A DNA stretch of 64,000 nt, from the NCBI GenBank assembly GCA_935421135.1, contig OW285187.1:18538429-18602428 (forward strand), in the 5' to 3' direction. The notes under the pieces were generated by a model. That model searched no databases and had not been told where the DNA came from. It saw only the letters and a list, made by a program, of their open reading frames with translations. Below, one piece after another: positions 22,760 through 36,715 of this stretch. Position 1 is the first letter of the stretch, and the number at the start of each line of letters is the position of its first letter. The stretch comes from Bugulina stolonifera (Eukaryota > Bryozoa > Gymnolaemata > Cheilostomatida > Bugulidae). Position numbers and translations under genes: made by a program.

Positions 22760-25700
22760 AATAACTCAAGTGAATTCGTCAAAAACCATAAATCTGACAT
22801 TATGTTTCATGTTTGCAAAGTTGTATATTGCATGCAAAGCCATGTTTTATTGCTTTTTTTACAAACTATGCATTCTGAACATTGCACAAGTGAATGAAAC
22901 ACATTGTTACAGACCGCAATTTAGTACAAAACACACTGAAAACTTACTTTCATGCAATATTGAACATTTTATACTAGTTTACCAACTAATAACTCAAGTG
23001 AATTTGTCAAAAACCACAAATTTGACATTATGTTTCATGTTTGCAAAGTTGAATATTGCATGCAAAGCCATGTTTTATTGATTTTCATTCAAATTATGCA
23101 TTCTAAACATTGCAAAAGTGAATGAAACACATTGTTACAGACAGCAATTTGGCACAAAAATCACTTAAAACTTACTTTTATGCAATATTGAACATCTTCT
23201 GCTAGTTTACAAACTAATAACTCAAGTGAATTTGTCAAAAGTCACGAATTTGACATTATGTTTCATGTTTGCAAAGTTAAATATTGCATGCAAAGCCATG
23301 ATTTATGGATTTTCATTCAAATTGTGCATTCTGAACATTGCAAATGTGAACAAAACACATTGATACAAACAGCAATTTGTCACAAAACACACTGAAAACT
23401 TACTTTCATGCAATATTGAACATCTTATACTAGTTTACCAACTAATAACTCAAGTGAATTTGTCAAAAATCACAAATTTGACATTATGTTTCATGTTTGC
23501 AAAGTTGAATATTGCATGCAAAGCCATGTTTTATTGATTTTCATTCAAATTATGCATTCTGAACATTGTAAAAGTGAATGAAACACATTGTTACAAACAG
23601 CAATTAGGTACAAAACACGCTGAAAACTTACTTTCATGCAATATTGAACTTCTTTTACTAGTTTACAAACTAATGACTCAAGTGAATTTGTCAAAAACGA
23701 CAACTCTGACATTATGTTTCATGTTTGCAAAGTTGTATATTGCATGCAAAGCCATGTTTTATTGATTTTCATTCAAACTATGCATTCTGAAGATTGCACA
23801 AGTGAATGAAACACATTGTTACAAACAGCAATTTGGCACAAAACACACTGAAAATTTACTTCATGCAATATTGAACATCTTTTACTAGTTTACAAACTAA
23901 TAACTCAGGTGAAATTGTAAAAATGACAAATCTGGCATTATGTTTCATGTTTGCAAAGTTGAATATTGCATGCAACGACTTGTTTTATAGATTTTCATCC
24001 AAACTATGCATTCTGAACACTGTAAAAGTGAATGAAACACATTGTTACAAACAGTAATTTAGTGCAAAACACGCTGAAAACTTCCTTTTATGTAATATTG
24101 AACATATTGGACTAGTTTACAAATTATTAACTCAAGTGAATTTGTCAAAAGTGGCAAAGTCGACCATATGTTTCATGTTTGCAAAGTTAAATATTGCATG
24201 CAAAGCCATGTTTTATTGATTTTCATTCAAATTATGCATTCTGAACATTGTAAAAGTGAATGAAACACATTGTTACGGACCGCAATTTAGTACAAAACAC
24301 ACTGAAAACTTACTTTTATGCAATATTGAACATCTTTTACTAGTTTACCAGCTAATAACTCAAGTGAATTTGTCAAAAACCACAAATTTGACATTATGTT
24401 TCATGTTTGCAAAGTTGAATATTGCATGCATAGCCACGTTTTATAGATTTTCATCCAAATTATGCATTCTGAACATTGCAAAAGTGAATGAAACACATTG
24501 TTACAGACAGCAATTTGGCACAAAAATCACTTAAAACTTACTTTTATGCAATATTGAACATCTTCTGCTAGTTTACAAACTAATAACTCAAGTGAATTTG
24601 TCAAAAGTCACGAATTTGACATTATGTTTCATGTTTGCAAAGTTAAATATTGCATGCAAAGCCATGATTTATTGATTTTCATTCAAATTGTGCATTCTGA
24701 ACATTGCAAATGTGAACAAAACACATTGTTACAAACAGCAATTTGTCACAAAACACACTGAAAACTTACTTTCATGCAATATTGAACATCTTATACTAGT
24801 TTACCAACTAATAACTCAAGTGAATTTGTCAAAAACCACAAATTTGACATTATGTTTCATGTTTGCAAAGTTGAATATTGCATGCAAAGCCATGTTTTAT
24901 TGATTTTCATTCAAATTATGCATTCTGAACATTGTAAAAGTGAATGAAACACATTGTTACAAACAGTAATTTAGTGCAAAACACGCTGAAAACTTACTTT
25001 TATGCAATATTGAACATCTTTTACTAGTTTACCAGCTAATAACTCAAGTGAATTTGTCAAAAACCACAAATTTGACATTATGTTTCATGTTTGCAAAGTT
25101 GAATATTGCATGCATAGCCACGTTTTATAGATTTTCATCCAAATTATGCATTCTGAACATTGCAAAAGTGAATGAAACACATTGTTACAGACAGCAATTT
25201 GGCACAAAAATCACTTAAAACTTACTTTTATGCAATATTGAACATCTTCTGCTAGTTTACAAACTAATAACTCAAGTGAATTTGTCAAAAGTCACGAATT
25301 TGACGTTATGTTTCATGTTTGCAAAGTTAAATATTGCATGCAAAGCCATGATTTATTGATTTTCATTCAAATTGTGCATTCTGAACATTGCAAATGTGAA
25401 CAAAACACATTGTTACAAACAGCAATTTGTCACAAAACACACTGAAAACTTACTTTCATGCAATATTGAACATCTTATACTAGTTTACCAACTAATAACT
25501 CAAGTGAATTTGTCAAAAACCACAAATTTGACATTATGTTTCATGTTTGCAAAGTTGAATATTGCATGCAAAGCCATGTTTTATTGATTTTCATTCAAAT
25601 TATGCATTCTGAACATTGTAAAAGTGAATGAAACACATTGTTACAAACAGCAATTAGGTACAAAACACGCTGAAAACTTACTTTCATGCAATATTGAACT

Positions 25701-27313
25701 TCTTTTACTAGTTTACAAACTAATGACTCAAGTGAATTTGTCAAAAACGACAACTCTGACATTATGTTTCATGTTTGCAAAGTTGTTTATTGCATGCAAA
25801 GCCATGTTTTATTGATTTTCATTCAAACTATGCATTCTGAACATTGCACAAGTGAATGAAACACATTGTTACAAACAGCAATTTGGCACAAAACACACTG
25901 AAAACTTACTTCATGCAATATTGAACATCTTTTACTAGTTTACAAACTAATAACTCAGGTGAAATTGTAAAAATCACAAATCTGGCATTATGTTTCATGT
26001 TTGCAAAGTTGAATATTGCATGCAACGACTTGTTTTATAGATTTTCATCCAAACTATGCATTCTGAACACTGTAAAAGTGAATGAAACACATTGTTACAA
26101 ACAGTAATTTAGTGCAAAACACGCTGAAAACTTACTTTTATGCAATATTGAACATCTTTTACTAGTTTACCAGCTAATAACTCAAGTGAATTTGTCAAAA
26201 ACCACAAATTTGACATTATGTTTCATGTTTGCAAAGTTGAATATTGCATGCATAGCCATGTTTTATAGATTTTCATCCAAATTATGCATTCTGAACATTG
26301 CAAAAGTGAATGAAACACATTGTTACAGACAGCAATTTGGCACAAAAATCACTTAAAACTTACTTTTATGCAATATTGAACATCTTCTGCTAGTTTACAA
26401 ACTAATAACTCAAGTGAATTTGTCAAAAGTCACGAATTTGACATTATGTTTCATGTTTGCAAAGTTAAATATTGCATGCAAAGCCATGATTTATTGATTT
26501 TCATTCAAATTGTGCATTCTGAACATTGCAAATGTGAACAAAACACATTGTTACAAACAGCAATTTGTCACAAAACACACTGAAAACTTACTTTCATGCA
26601 ATATTGAACATCTTATACTAGTTTACCAACTAATAACTCAAGTGAATTTGTCAAAAACCACAAATTTGACATTATGTTTCATGTTTGCAAAGTTGAATAT
26701 TGCATGCAAAGCCATGTTTTATTGATTTTCATTCAAATTATGCATTCTGAACATTGTAAAAGTGAATGAAACACATTGTTACAAACAGCAATTAGGTACA
26801 AAACACGCTGAACACTTACTTTCATGCAATATTGAACTTCTTTTACTAGTTTACAAACTAATGACTCAAGTGAATTTGTCAAAAACGACAACTCTGACAT
26901 TATGTTTCATGTTTGCAAAGTTGTATATTGCATGCAAAGCCATGTTTTATTGATTTTCATTCAAACTATGCATTCTGAACATTGCACAAGTGAATGAAAC
27001 ACATTGTTACAAACAGCAATTTGGCACAAAACACACTGAAAACTTACTTCATGCAATATTGAACATCTTTTACTAGTTTACAAACTAATAACTCAGGTGA
27101 AATTGTAAAAATGACAAATCTGGCATTATGTTTCATGTTTGCAAAGTTGAATATTGCATGCAACGACTTGTTTTATAGATTTTCATCCAAACTATGCATT
27201 CTGAACACTGTAAAAGTGAATGAAACACATTGTTACAAACAGTAATTTAGTGCAAAACACGCTGAAAACTTACTTTTATGCAATATTGAACATCTTTTAC
27301 CAGTTTACAAACT
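22760..27313. repeat. 4554-bp 20-monomer unit, copy 1
   Basis: It begins at about TAATAACTCAAGTGAATTCG and repeats from about 27314. Monomer order from 22890: G-like, D, E, A, B, F, G, D, E, C, D, E, A, B, C, D, E, A, B, C. Markers shared by both copies are GAATTCGTCAAAAACC, TTGCTTTTTTTACAAAC, TTCTAAACATTGC and CATTGATACAAAC. Confidence 0.88.
24028..24255. repeat. Type F monomer (exemplar), chimera of core C and an edge-type segment
   Basis: It opens as C (CAGTAATTTAGTGC, ACACGCTG), then carries the edge-derived CTTCCTTTTATGTAATATTG, TTGGACTAG, AAATTATTAACTC and AAAAGTGGCAAAGTCGACC, then returns to core sequence. Further copies start at 28582, 30632, 31314, 31996, 33818, 36267, 36949, 38315, 41505, 44004, 47192, 48558, 51748 and 54475. 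I found none left of 24 kb. Confidence 0.85.
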
Positions 27314-30300
27314 AATAACTCAAGTGAATTCGTCAAAAACCATAAATCTGACATTATGTTTCATGTTTGCAAAGTTGTATATTGCATGCAAAGCCATGTT
27401 TTATTGCTTTTTTTACAAACTATGCATTCTGAACATTGCACAAGTGAATGAAACACATTGTTACAGACCGCAATTTAGTACAAAACACACTGAAAACTTA
27501 CTTTCATGCAATATTGAACATTTTATACTAGTTTACCAACTAATAACTCAAGTGAATTTGTCAAAAACCACAAATTTGACATTATGTTTCATGTTTGCAA
27601 AGTTGAATATTGCATGCAAAGCCATGTTTTATTGATTTTCATTCAAATTATGCATTCTAAACATTGCAAAAGTGAATGAAACACATTGTTACAGACAGCA
27701 ATTTGGCACAAAAATCACTTAAAACTTACTTTTATGCAATATTGAACATCTTCTGCTAGTTTACAAACTAATAACTCAAGTGAATTTGTCAAAAGTCACG
27801 AATTTGACATTATGTTTCATGTTTGCAAAGTTAAATATTGCATGCAAAGCCATGATTTATGGATTTTCATTCAAATTGTGCATTCTGAACATTGCAAATG
27901 TGAACAAAACACATTGATACAAACAGCAATTTGTCACAAAACACACTGAAAACTTACTTTCATGCAATATTGAACATCTTATACTAGTTTACCAACTAAT
28001 AACTCAAGTGAATTTGTCAAAAATCACAAATTTGACATTATGTTTCATGTTTGCAAAGTTGAATATTGCATGCAAAGCCATGTTTTATTGATTTTCATTC
28101 AAATTATGCATTCTGAACATTGTAAAAGTGAATGAAACACATTGTTACAAACAGCAATTAGGTACAAAACACGCTGAAAACTTACTTTCATGCAATATTG
28201 AACTTCTTTTACTAGTTTACAAACTAATGACTCAAGTGAATTTGTCAAAAACGACAACTCTGACATTATGTTTCATGTTTGCAAAGTTGTATATTGCATG
28301 CAAAGCCATGTTTTATTGATTTTCATTCAAACTATGCATTCTGAAGATTGCACAAGTGAATGAAACACATTGTTACAAACAGCAATTTGGCACAAAACAC
28401 ACTGAAAATTTACTTCATGCAATATTGAACATCTTTTACTAGTTTACAAACTAATAACTCAGGTGAAATTGTAAAAATGACAAATCTGGCATTATGTTTC
28501 ATGTTTGCAAAGTTGAATATTGCATGCAACGACTTGTTTTATAGATTTTCATCCAAACTATGCATTCTGAACACTGTAAAAGTGAATGAAACACATTGTT
28601 ACAAACAGTAATTTAGTGCAAAACACGCTGAAAACTTCCTTTTATGTAATATTGAACATATTGGACTAGTTTACAAATTATTAACTCAAGTGAATTTGTC
28701 AAAAGTGGCAAAGTCGACCATATGTTTCATGTTTGCAAAGTTAAATATTGCATGCAAAGCCATGTTTTATTGATTTTCATTCAAATTATGCATTCTGAAC
28801 ATTGTAAAAGTGAATGAAACACATTGTTACGGACCGCAATTTAGTACAAAACACACTGAAAACTTACTTTTATGCAATATTGAACATCTTTTACTAGTTT
28901 ACCAGCTAATAACTCAAGTGAATTTGTCAAAAACCACAAATTTGACATTATGTTTCATGTTTGCAAAGTTGAATATTGCATGCATAGCCACGTTTTATAG
29001 ATTTTCATCCAAATTATGCATTCTGAACATTGCAAAAGTGAATGAAACACATTGTTACAGACAGCAATTTGGCACAAAAATCACTTAAAACTTACTTTTA
29101 TGCAATATTGAACATCTTCTGCTAGTTTACAAACTAATAACTCAAGTGAATTTGTCAAAAGTCACGAATTTGACATTATGTTTCATGTTTGCAAAGTTAA
29201 ATATTGCATGCAAAGCCATGATTTATTGATTTTCATTCAAATTGTGCATTCTGAACATTGCAAATGTGAACAAAACACATTGTTACAAACAGCAATTTGT
29301 CACAAAACACACTGAAAACTTACTTTCATGCAATATTGAACATCTTATACTAGTTTACCAACTAATAACTCAAGTGAATTTGTCAAAAACCACAAATTTG
29401 ACATTATGTTTCATGTTTGCAAAGTTAAATATTGCATGCAAAGCCATGTTTTATTGATTTTCATTCAAACTGTGCATTCTGAACATTGTAAAAGTGAATG
29501 AAACACATTGTTACAAACGGTAATTTAGTGCAAAACACACTGAAAACTTACTTTTATGCAATATTGAACATCTTTCACTAGTTTACCAGCTAATAACTCA
29601 AGTGAATTTGTCAAAAACCACAAATTTGACATTATGTTTCATGTTTGCAAAGTTGAATATTGCATGCATAGCCACGTTTTATAGATTTTCATCCAAATTA
29701 TGCATTCTGAACATTGCAAAAGTGAATGAAACACATTGTTACAGACAGCAATTTGGCACAAAAATCACTTAAAACTTACTTTTATGCAATATTGAACATC
29801 TTCTGCTAGTTTACAAACTAATAACTCAAGTGAATTTGTCAAAAGTCACGAATTTGACGTTATGTTTCATGTTTGCAAAGTTAAATATTGCATGCAAAGC
29901 CATGATTTATTGATTTTCATTCAAATTGTGCATTCTGAACATTGCAAATGTGAACAAAACACATTGTTACAAACAGCAATTTGTCACAAAACACACTGAA
30001 AACTTACTTTCATGCAATATTGAACATCTTATACTAGTTTACCAACTAATAACTCAAGTGAATTTGTCAAAAACCACAAATTTGACATTATGTTTCATGT
30101 TTGCAAAGTTGAATATTGCATGCAAAGCCATGTTTTATTGATTTTCATTCAAATTATGCATTCTGAACATTGTAAAAGTGAATGAAACACATTGTTACAA
30201 ACAGCAATTAGGTACAAAACACGCTGAAAACTTACTTTCATGCAATATTGAACTTCTTTTACTAGTTTACAAACTAATGACTCAAGTGAATTTGTCAAAA

Positions 30301-30520
30301 ACGACAACTCTGACATTATGTTTCATGTTTGCAAAGTTGTTTATTGCATGCAAAGCCATGTTTTATTGATTTTCATTCAAACTATGCATTCTGAACATTG
30401 CACAAGTGAATGAAACACATTGTTACAAACAGCAATTTGGCACAAAACACACTGAAAACTTACTTCATGCAATATTGAACATCTTTTACTAGTTTACAAA
30501 CTAATAACTCAGGTGAAATT
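27314..30520. repeat. 4554-bp unit, copy 2 (incomplete, about 3.2 kb)
   Basis: It matches copy 1 at +4554 from 27314 to about 30520. Copy 1 then continues with type C monomer 26078, while this copy has type F at 30632. A cluster of six differences lies between 29426 and 29577 in an otherwise near-identical copy. Confidence 0.84.
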
Positions 30521-31541
30521 GTAAAAATGACAAATCTGGCATTATGTTTCATGTTTGCAAAGTTGAATATTGCATGCAACGACTTGTTTTATAGATTTTC
30601 ATCCAAACTATGCATTCTGAACACTGTAAAAGTGAATGAAACACATTGTTACAAACAGTAATTTAGTGCAAAACACGCTGAAAACTTCTTTTTATGTAAT
30701 ATTGAACATATTGGACTAGTTTACAAATTATTAACTCAAGTGAATTTGTCAAAAGTGGCAAAGTCGACCATATGTTTCATGTTTGCAAAGTTAAATATTG
30801 CATGCAAAGCCATGTTTTATTGATTTTCATTCAAATTATGCATTCTGAACATTGTAAAAGTGAATGAAACACATTGTTACAAACAGCAATTAGGTACAAA
30901 ACACGCTGAAAACTTACTTTCATGCAATATTGAACTTCTTTTACTAGTTTACAAACTAATGACTCAAGTGAATTTGTCAAAAACGACAACTCTGACATTA
31001 TGTTTCATGTTTGCAAAGTTGTTTATTGCATGCAAAGCCATGTTTTATTGATTTTCATTCAAACTATGCATTCTGAACATTGCACAAGTGAATGAAACAC
31101 ATTGTTACAAACAGCAATTTGGCACAAAACACACTGAAAACTTACTTCATGCAATATTGAACATCTTTTACTAGTTTACAAACTAATAACTCAGGTGAAA
31201 TTGTAAAAATGACAAATCTGGCATTATGTTTCATGTTTGCAAAGTTGAATATTGCATGCAACGACTTGTTTTATAGATTTTCATCCAAACTATGCATTCT
31301 GAACACTGTAAAAGTGAATGAAACACATTGTTACAAACAGTAATTTAGTGCAAAACACGCTGAAAACTTCTTTTTATGTAATATTGAACATATTGGACTA
31401 GTTTACAAATTATTAACTCAAGTGAATTTGTCAAAAGTGGCAAAGTCGACCATATGTTTCATGTTTGCAAAGTTAAATATTGCATGCAAAGCCATGTTTT
31501 ATTGATTTTCATTCAAATTATGCATTCTGAACATTGTAAAA
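30178..31541. repeat. Two tandem copies of an A-B-F trimer (682 bp each)
   Basis: A (30178), B (30406), F (30632) is repeated as A (30860), B (31088), F (31314). Both F monomers carry AAAACTTCTTTTTATG where other F monomers have AAAACTTCCTTTTATG, so this is a recent local duplication. Confidence 0.87.
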
Positions 31542-34500
31542 GTGAATGAAACACATTGTTACGGACCGCAATTTAGTACAAAACACACTGAAAACTTACT
31601 TTTATGCAATATTGAGCATCTTTTACTAGTTTACCAACTAATAACTCAAGTGAATTTGTCAAAAACGACAACTCTGACATTATGTTTCATGTTTGCAAAG
31701 TTGTATATTGCATGCAAAGCCATGTTTTATTGATTTTCATTCAAACTATGCATTCTGAAGATTGCACAAGTGAATGAAACACATTGTTACAAACAGCAAT
31801 TTGGCACAAAACACACTGAAAACTTACTTCATGCAATATTGAACATCTTTTACTAGTTTACAAACTAATAACTCAGGTGAAATTGTAAAAATGACAAATC
31901 TGGCATTATGTTTCATGTTTGCAAAGTTGAATATTGCATGCAACGACTTGTTTTATCGATTTTCATCCAAACTATGCATTCTGAACACTGTAAAAGTGAA
32001 TGAAACACATTGTTACAAACAGTAATTTAGTGCAAAACACGCTGAAAACTTCCTTTTATGTAATATTGAACATATTGGACTAGTTTACAAATTATTAACT
32101 CAAGTGAATTTGTCAAAAGTGGCAAAGTCGACCATATGTTTCATGTTTGCAAAGTTAAATATTGCATGCAAAGCCATGTTTTATTGATTTTCATTCAAAT
32201 TATGCATTCTGAAGATTGCACAAGTGAATGAAACACATTGTTACAGACAGCAATTTGGCACAAAAATCACTTAAAACTTTCTTTTATGCAATATTGAACA
32301 TCTTCTGCTAGTTTACAAACTAATAACTCAAGTGAATTTGTCAAAAGTCACGAATTTGACATTATGTTTCATGTTTGCAAAGTTAAATATTGCATGCAAA
32401 GCCATGATTTATTGATTTTCATTCAAATTGTGCATTCTGAACATTGCAAATGTGAACAAAACACATTGTTACAAACAGCAATTTGTCACAAAACACACTG
32501 AAAACTTACTTTCATGCAATATTGAACATCTTATACTAGTTTACCAACTAATAACTCAAGTGAATTTGTCAAAAACCACAAATTTGACATTATGTTTCAT
32601 GTTTGCAAAGTTGAATATTGCATGCAAAGCCATGTTTTATTGATTTTCATTCAAATTATGCATTCTGAACATTGTAAAAGTGAATGAAACACATTGTTAC
32701 AAACAGTAATTTAGTGCAAAACACGCTGAAAACTTACTTTTATGCAATATTGAACATCTTTTACTAGTTTACCAGCTAATAACTCAAGTGAATTTGTCAA
32801 AAACCACAAATTTGACATTATGTTTCATGTTTGCAAAGTTGAATATTGCATGCATAGCCACGTTTTATAGATTTTCATCCAAATTATGCATTCTGAACAT
32901 TGCAAAAGTGAATGAAACACATTGTTACAGACAGCAATTTGGCACAAAAATCACTTAAAACTTACTTTTATGCAATATTGAACATCTTCTGCTAGTTTAC
33001 AAACTAATAACTCAAGTGAATTTGTCAAAAGTCACGAATTTGACGTTATGTTTCATGTTTGCAAAGTTAAATATTGCATGCAAAGCCATGATTTATTGAT
33101 TTTCATTCAAATTGTGCATTCTGAACATTGCAAATGTGAACAAAACACATTGTTACAAACAGCAATTTGTCACAAAACACACTGAAAACTTACTTTCATG
33201 CAATATTGAACATCTTATACTAGTTTACCAACTAATAACTCAAGTGAATTTGTCAAAAACCACAAATTTGACATTATGTTTCATGTTTGCAAAGTTGAAT
33301 ATTGCATGCAAAGCCATGTTTTATTGATTTTCATTCAAATTATGCATTCTGAACATTGTAAAAGTGAATGAAACACATTGTTACAAACAGCAATTAGGTA
33401 CAAAACACGCTGAAAACTTACTTTCATGCAATATTGAACTTCTTTTACTAGTTTACAAACTAATGACTCAAGTGAATTTGTCAAAAACGACAACTCTGAC
33501 ATTATGTTTCATGTTTGCAAAGTTGTATATTGCATGCAAAGCCATGTTTTATTGATTTTCATTCAAACTATGCATTCTGAAGATTGCACAAGTGAATGAA
33601 ACACATTGTTACAAACAGCAATTTGGCACAAAACACACTGAAAACTTACTTCATGCAATATTGAACATCTTTTACTAGTTTACAAACTAATAACTCAGGT
33701 GAAATTGTAAAAATGACAAATCTGGCATTATGTTTCATGTTTGCAAAGTTGAATATTGCATGCAACGACTTGTTTTATAGATTTTCATCCAAACTATGCA
33801 TTCTGAACACTGTAAAAGTGAATGAAACACATTGTTACAAACAGTAATTTAGTGCAAAACACGCTGAAAACTTCCTTTTATGTAATATTGAACATATTGG
33901 ACTAGTTTACAAATTATTAACTCAAGTGAATTTGTCAAAAGTGGCAAAGTCGACCATATGTTTCATGTTTGCAAAGTTAAATATTGCATGCAAAGCCATG
34001 TTTTATTGATTTTCATTCAAATTATGCATTCTGAACATTGTAAAAGTGAATGAAACACATTGTTACGGACCGCAATTTAGTACAAAACACACTGAAAACT
34101 TACTTTTATGCAATATTGAACATCTTTTACTAGTTTACCAGCTAATAACTCAAGTGAATTTGTCAAAAACCACAAATTTGACATTATGTTTCATGTTTGC
34201 AAAGTTGAATATTGCATGCATAGCCACGTTTTATAGATTTTCATCCAAATTATGCATTCTGAACATTGCAAAAGTGAATGAAACACATTGTTACAGACAG
34301 CAATTTGGCACAAAAATCACTTAAAACTTACTTTTATGCAATATTGAACATCTTTTACTAGTTTACCAGCTAATAACTCAAGTGAATTTGTCAAAAGTCA
34401 CGAATTTGACGTTATGTTTCATGTTTGCAAAGTTAAATATTGCATGCAAAGCCATGATTTATTGATTTTCATTCAAATTGTGCATTCTGAACATTGCAAA

Positions 34501-34957
34501 TGTGAACAAAACACATTGTTACAAACAGCAATTTGTCACAAAACACACTGAAAACTTACTTTCATGCAATATTGAACATCTTATACTAGTTTACCAACTA
34601 ATAACTCAAGTGAATTTGTCAAAAACCACAAATTTGACATTATGTTTCATGTTTGCAAAGTTGAATATTGCATGCAAAGCCATGTTTTATTGATTTTCAT
34701 TCAAATTATGCATTCTGAACATTGTAAAAGTGAATGAAACACATTGTTACAAACAGCAATTAGGTACAAAACACGCTGAAAACTTACTTTCATGCAATAT
34801 TGAACTTCTTTTACTAGTTTACAAACTAATGACTCAAGTGAATTTGTCAAAAACGACAACTCTGACATTATGTTTCATGTTTGCAAAGTTGTATATTGCA
34901 TGCAAAGCCATGTTTTATTGATTTTCATTCAAACTATGCATTCTGAACATTGCACAA
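31542..34957. repeat. Middle-domain monomers: G, B, F, D, E, C, D, E, A, B, F, G, D, E, A
   Basis: Starts are 31542, 31770, 31996, 32224, 32452, 32680, 32908, 33136, 33364, 33592, 33818, 34046, 34274, 34502 and 34730. Characteristic states are CTGAAGATTGCACAAG, GTAAAAATGAC, CATAGCCACG and AATGTGAACAAAAC. Monomer 31542 is a G/A hybrid, and 32224 has a B-like entry (GATTGCACAAG) in front of D. Confidence 0.84.
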
Positions 34958-35142
34958 GTGAATGAAACACATTGTTACAAACAGCAATTTGGCACAAAAC
35001 ACACTGAAAACTAATAACTCAAGTGAATTTGTCAAAAACCACAAATTTGACATTATGTTTCATGTTTGCAAAGTTGAATATTGCATGCAAAGCCATGTTT
35101 TATTGATTTTCATTCAAATTATGCATTCTGAACATTGTAAAA
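34958..35142. repeat. Truncated B monomer, 185 bp (43-bp deletion)
   Basis: The sequence goes from CACACTGAAAAC straight to TAATAACTCAAG, skipping the ACTTAC to ACAAAC segment. Both breakpoints have AAAC, so this is a microhomology deletion. Confidence 0.9.
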
Positions 35143-35356
35143 GTGAATGAAACAGTAATTTAGTGCAAAACACGCTGAAAACTTACTTTTATGCAATATT
35201 GAACATCTTTTACTAGTTTACCAGCTAATAACTCAAGTGAATTTGTCAAAAACCACAAATTTGACATTATGTTTCATGTTTGCAAAGTTGAATATTGCAT
35301 GCATAGCCACGTTTTATAGATTTTCATCCAAATTATGCATTCTGAACATTGCAAAA
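35143..35356. repeat. Truncated C monomer, 214 bp (14-bp deletion)
   Basis: GTGAATGAAAC joins AGTAATTTAGTGC directly, losing ACATTGTTACAAAC. The repeated AAAC lies at both ends of the lost segment. It adjoins the other truncated monomer. Confidence 0.9.
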
Positions 35357-36715
35357 GTGAATGAAACACATTGTTACAGACAGCAATTTGGCACAAAAAT
35401 CACTTAAAACTTACTTTTATGCAATATTGAACATCTTCTGCTAGTTTACAAACTAATAACTCAAGTGAATTTGTCAAAAGTCACGAATTTGACGTTATGT
35501 TTCATGTTTGCAAAGTTAAATATTGCATGCAAAGCCATGATTTATTGATTTTCATTCAAATTGTGCATTCTGAACATTGCAAATGTGAACAAAACACATT
35601 GTTACAAACAGCAATTTGTCACAAAACACACTGAAAACTTACTTTCATGCAATATTGAACATCTTATACTAGTTTACCAACTAATAACTCAAGTGAATTT
35701 GTCAAAAACCACAAATTTGACATTATGTTTCATGTTTGCAAAGTTGAATATTGCATGCAAAGCCATGTTTTATTGATTTTCATTCAAATTATGCATTCTG
35801 AACATTGTAAAAGTGAATGAAACACATTGTTACAAACAGCAATTAGGTACAAAACACGCTGAAAACTTACTTTCATGCAATATTGAACTTCTTTTACTAG
35901 TTTACAAACTAATGACTCAAGTGAATTTGTCAAAAACGACAACTCTGACATTATGTTTCATGTTTGCAAAGTTGTATATTGCATGCAAAGCCATGTTTTA
36001 TTGATTTTCATTCAAACTATGCATTCTGAACATTGCACAAGTGAATGAAACACATTGTTACAAACAGCAATTTGGCACAAAACACACTGAAAACTTACTT
36101 CATGCAATATTGAACATCTTTTACTAGTTTACAAACTAATAACTCAGGTGAAATTGTAAAAATGACAAATCTGGCATTATGTTTCATGTTTGCAAAGTTG
36201 AATATTGCATGCAACGACTTGTTTTATAGATTTTCATCCAAACTATGCATTCTGAACACTGTAAAAGTGAATGAAACACATTGTTACAAACAGTAATTTA
36301 GTGCAAAACACGCTGAAAACTTCCTTTTATGTAATATTGAACATATTGGACTAGTTTACAAATTATTAACTCAAGTGAATTTGTCAAAAGTGGCAAAGTC
36401 GACCATATGTTTCATGTTTGCAAAGTTAAATATTGCATGCAAAGCCATGTTTTATTGATTTTCATTCAAATTATGCATTCTGAACATTGTAAAAGTGAAT
36501 GAAACACATTGTTACGGACCGCAATTTAGTACAAAACACACTGAAAACTTACTTTTATGCAATATTGAGCATCTTTTACTAGTTTACCAACTAATAACTC
36601 AAGTGAATTTGTCAAAAACGACAACTCTGACATTATGTTTCATGTTTGCAAAGTCGTATATTGCATGCAAAGCCATGTTTTATTGATTTTCATTCAAACT
36701 ATGCATTCTGAAGAT
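35357..36715. repeat. Middle-domain monomers D, E, A, B, F, G/A hybrid
   Basis: Starts are 35357, 35585, 35813, 36041, 36267 and 36495. The last is G on the left (ACGGACCGC, ATTGAGCATC) and A on the right (AACGACAACTCTGAC, GTATATTGC), like the one at 31542. Confidence 0.84.

Noticed and set aside
22770..23081. 103-codon frames at 22770 and 27324, the longest in the array
   Set aside because: They arise because TTGATTTTCATT is replaced by TTGCTTTTTTTAC, which removes the usual stop and lets the frame run into the next monomer. The 85-92 codon frames elsewhere arise likewise from TATAGATTTTCATCC. No sign of coding function.
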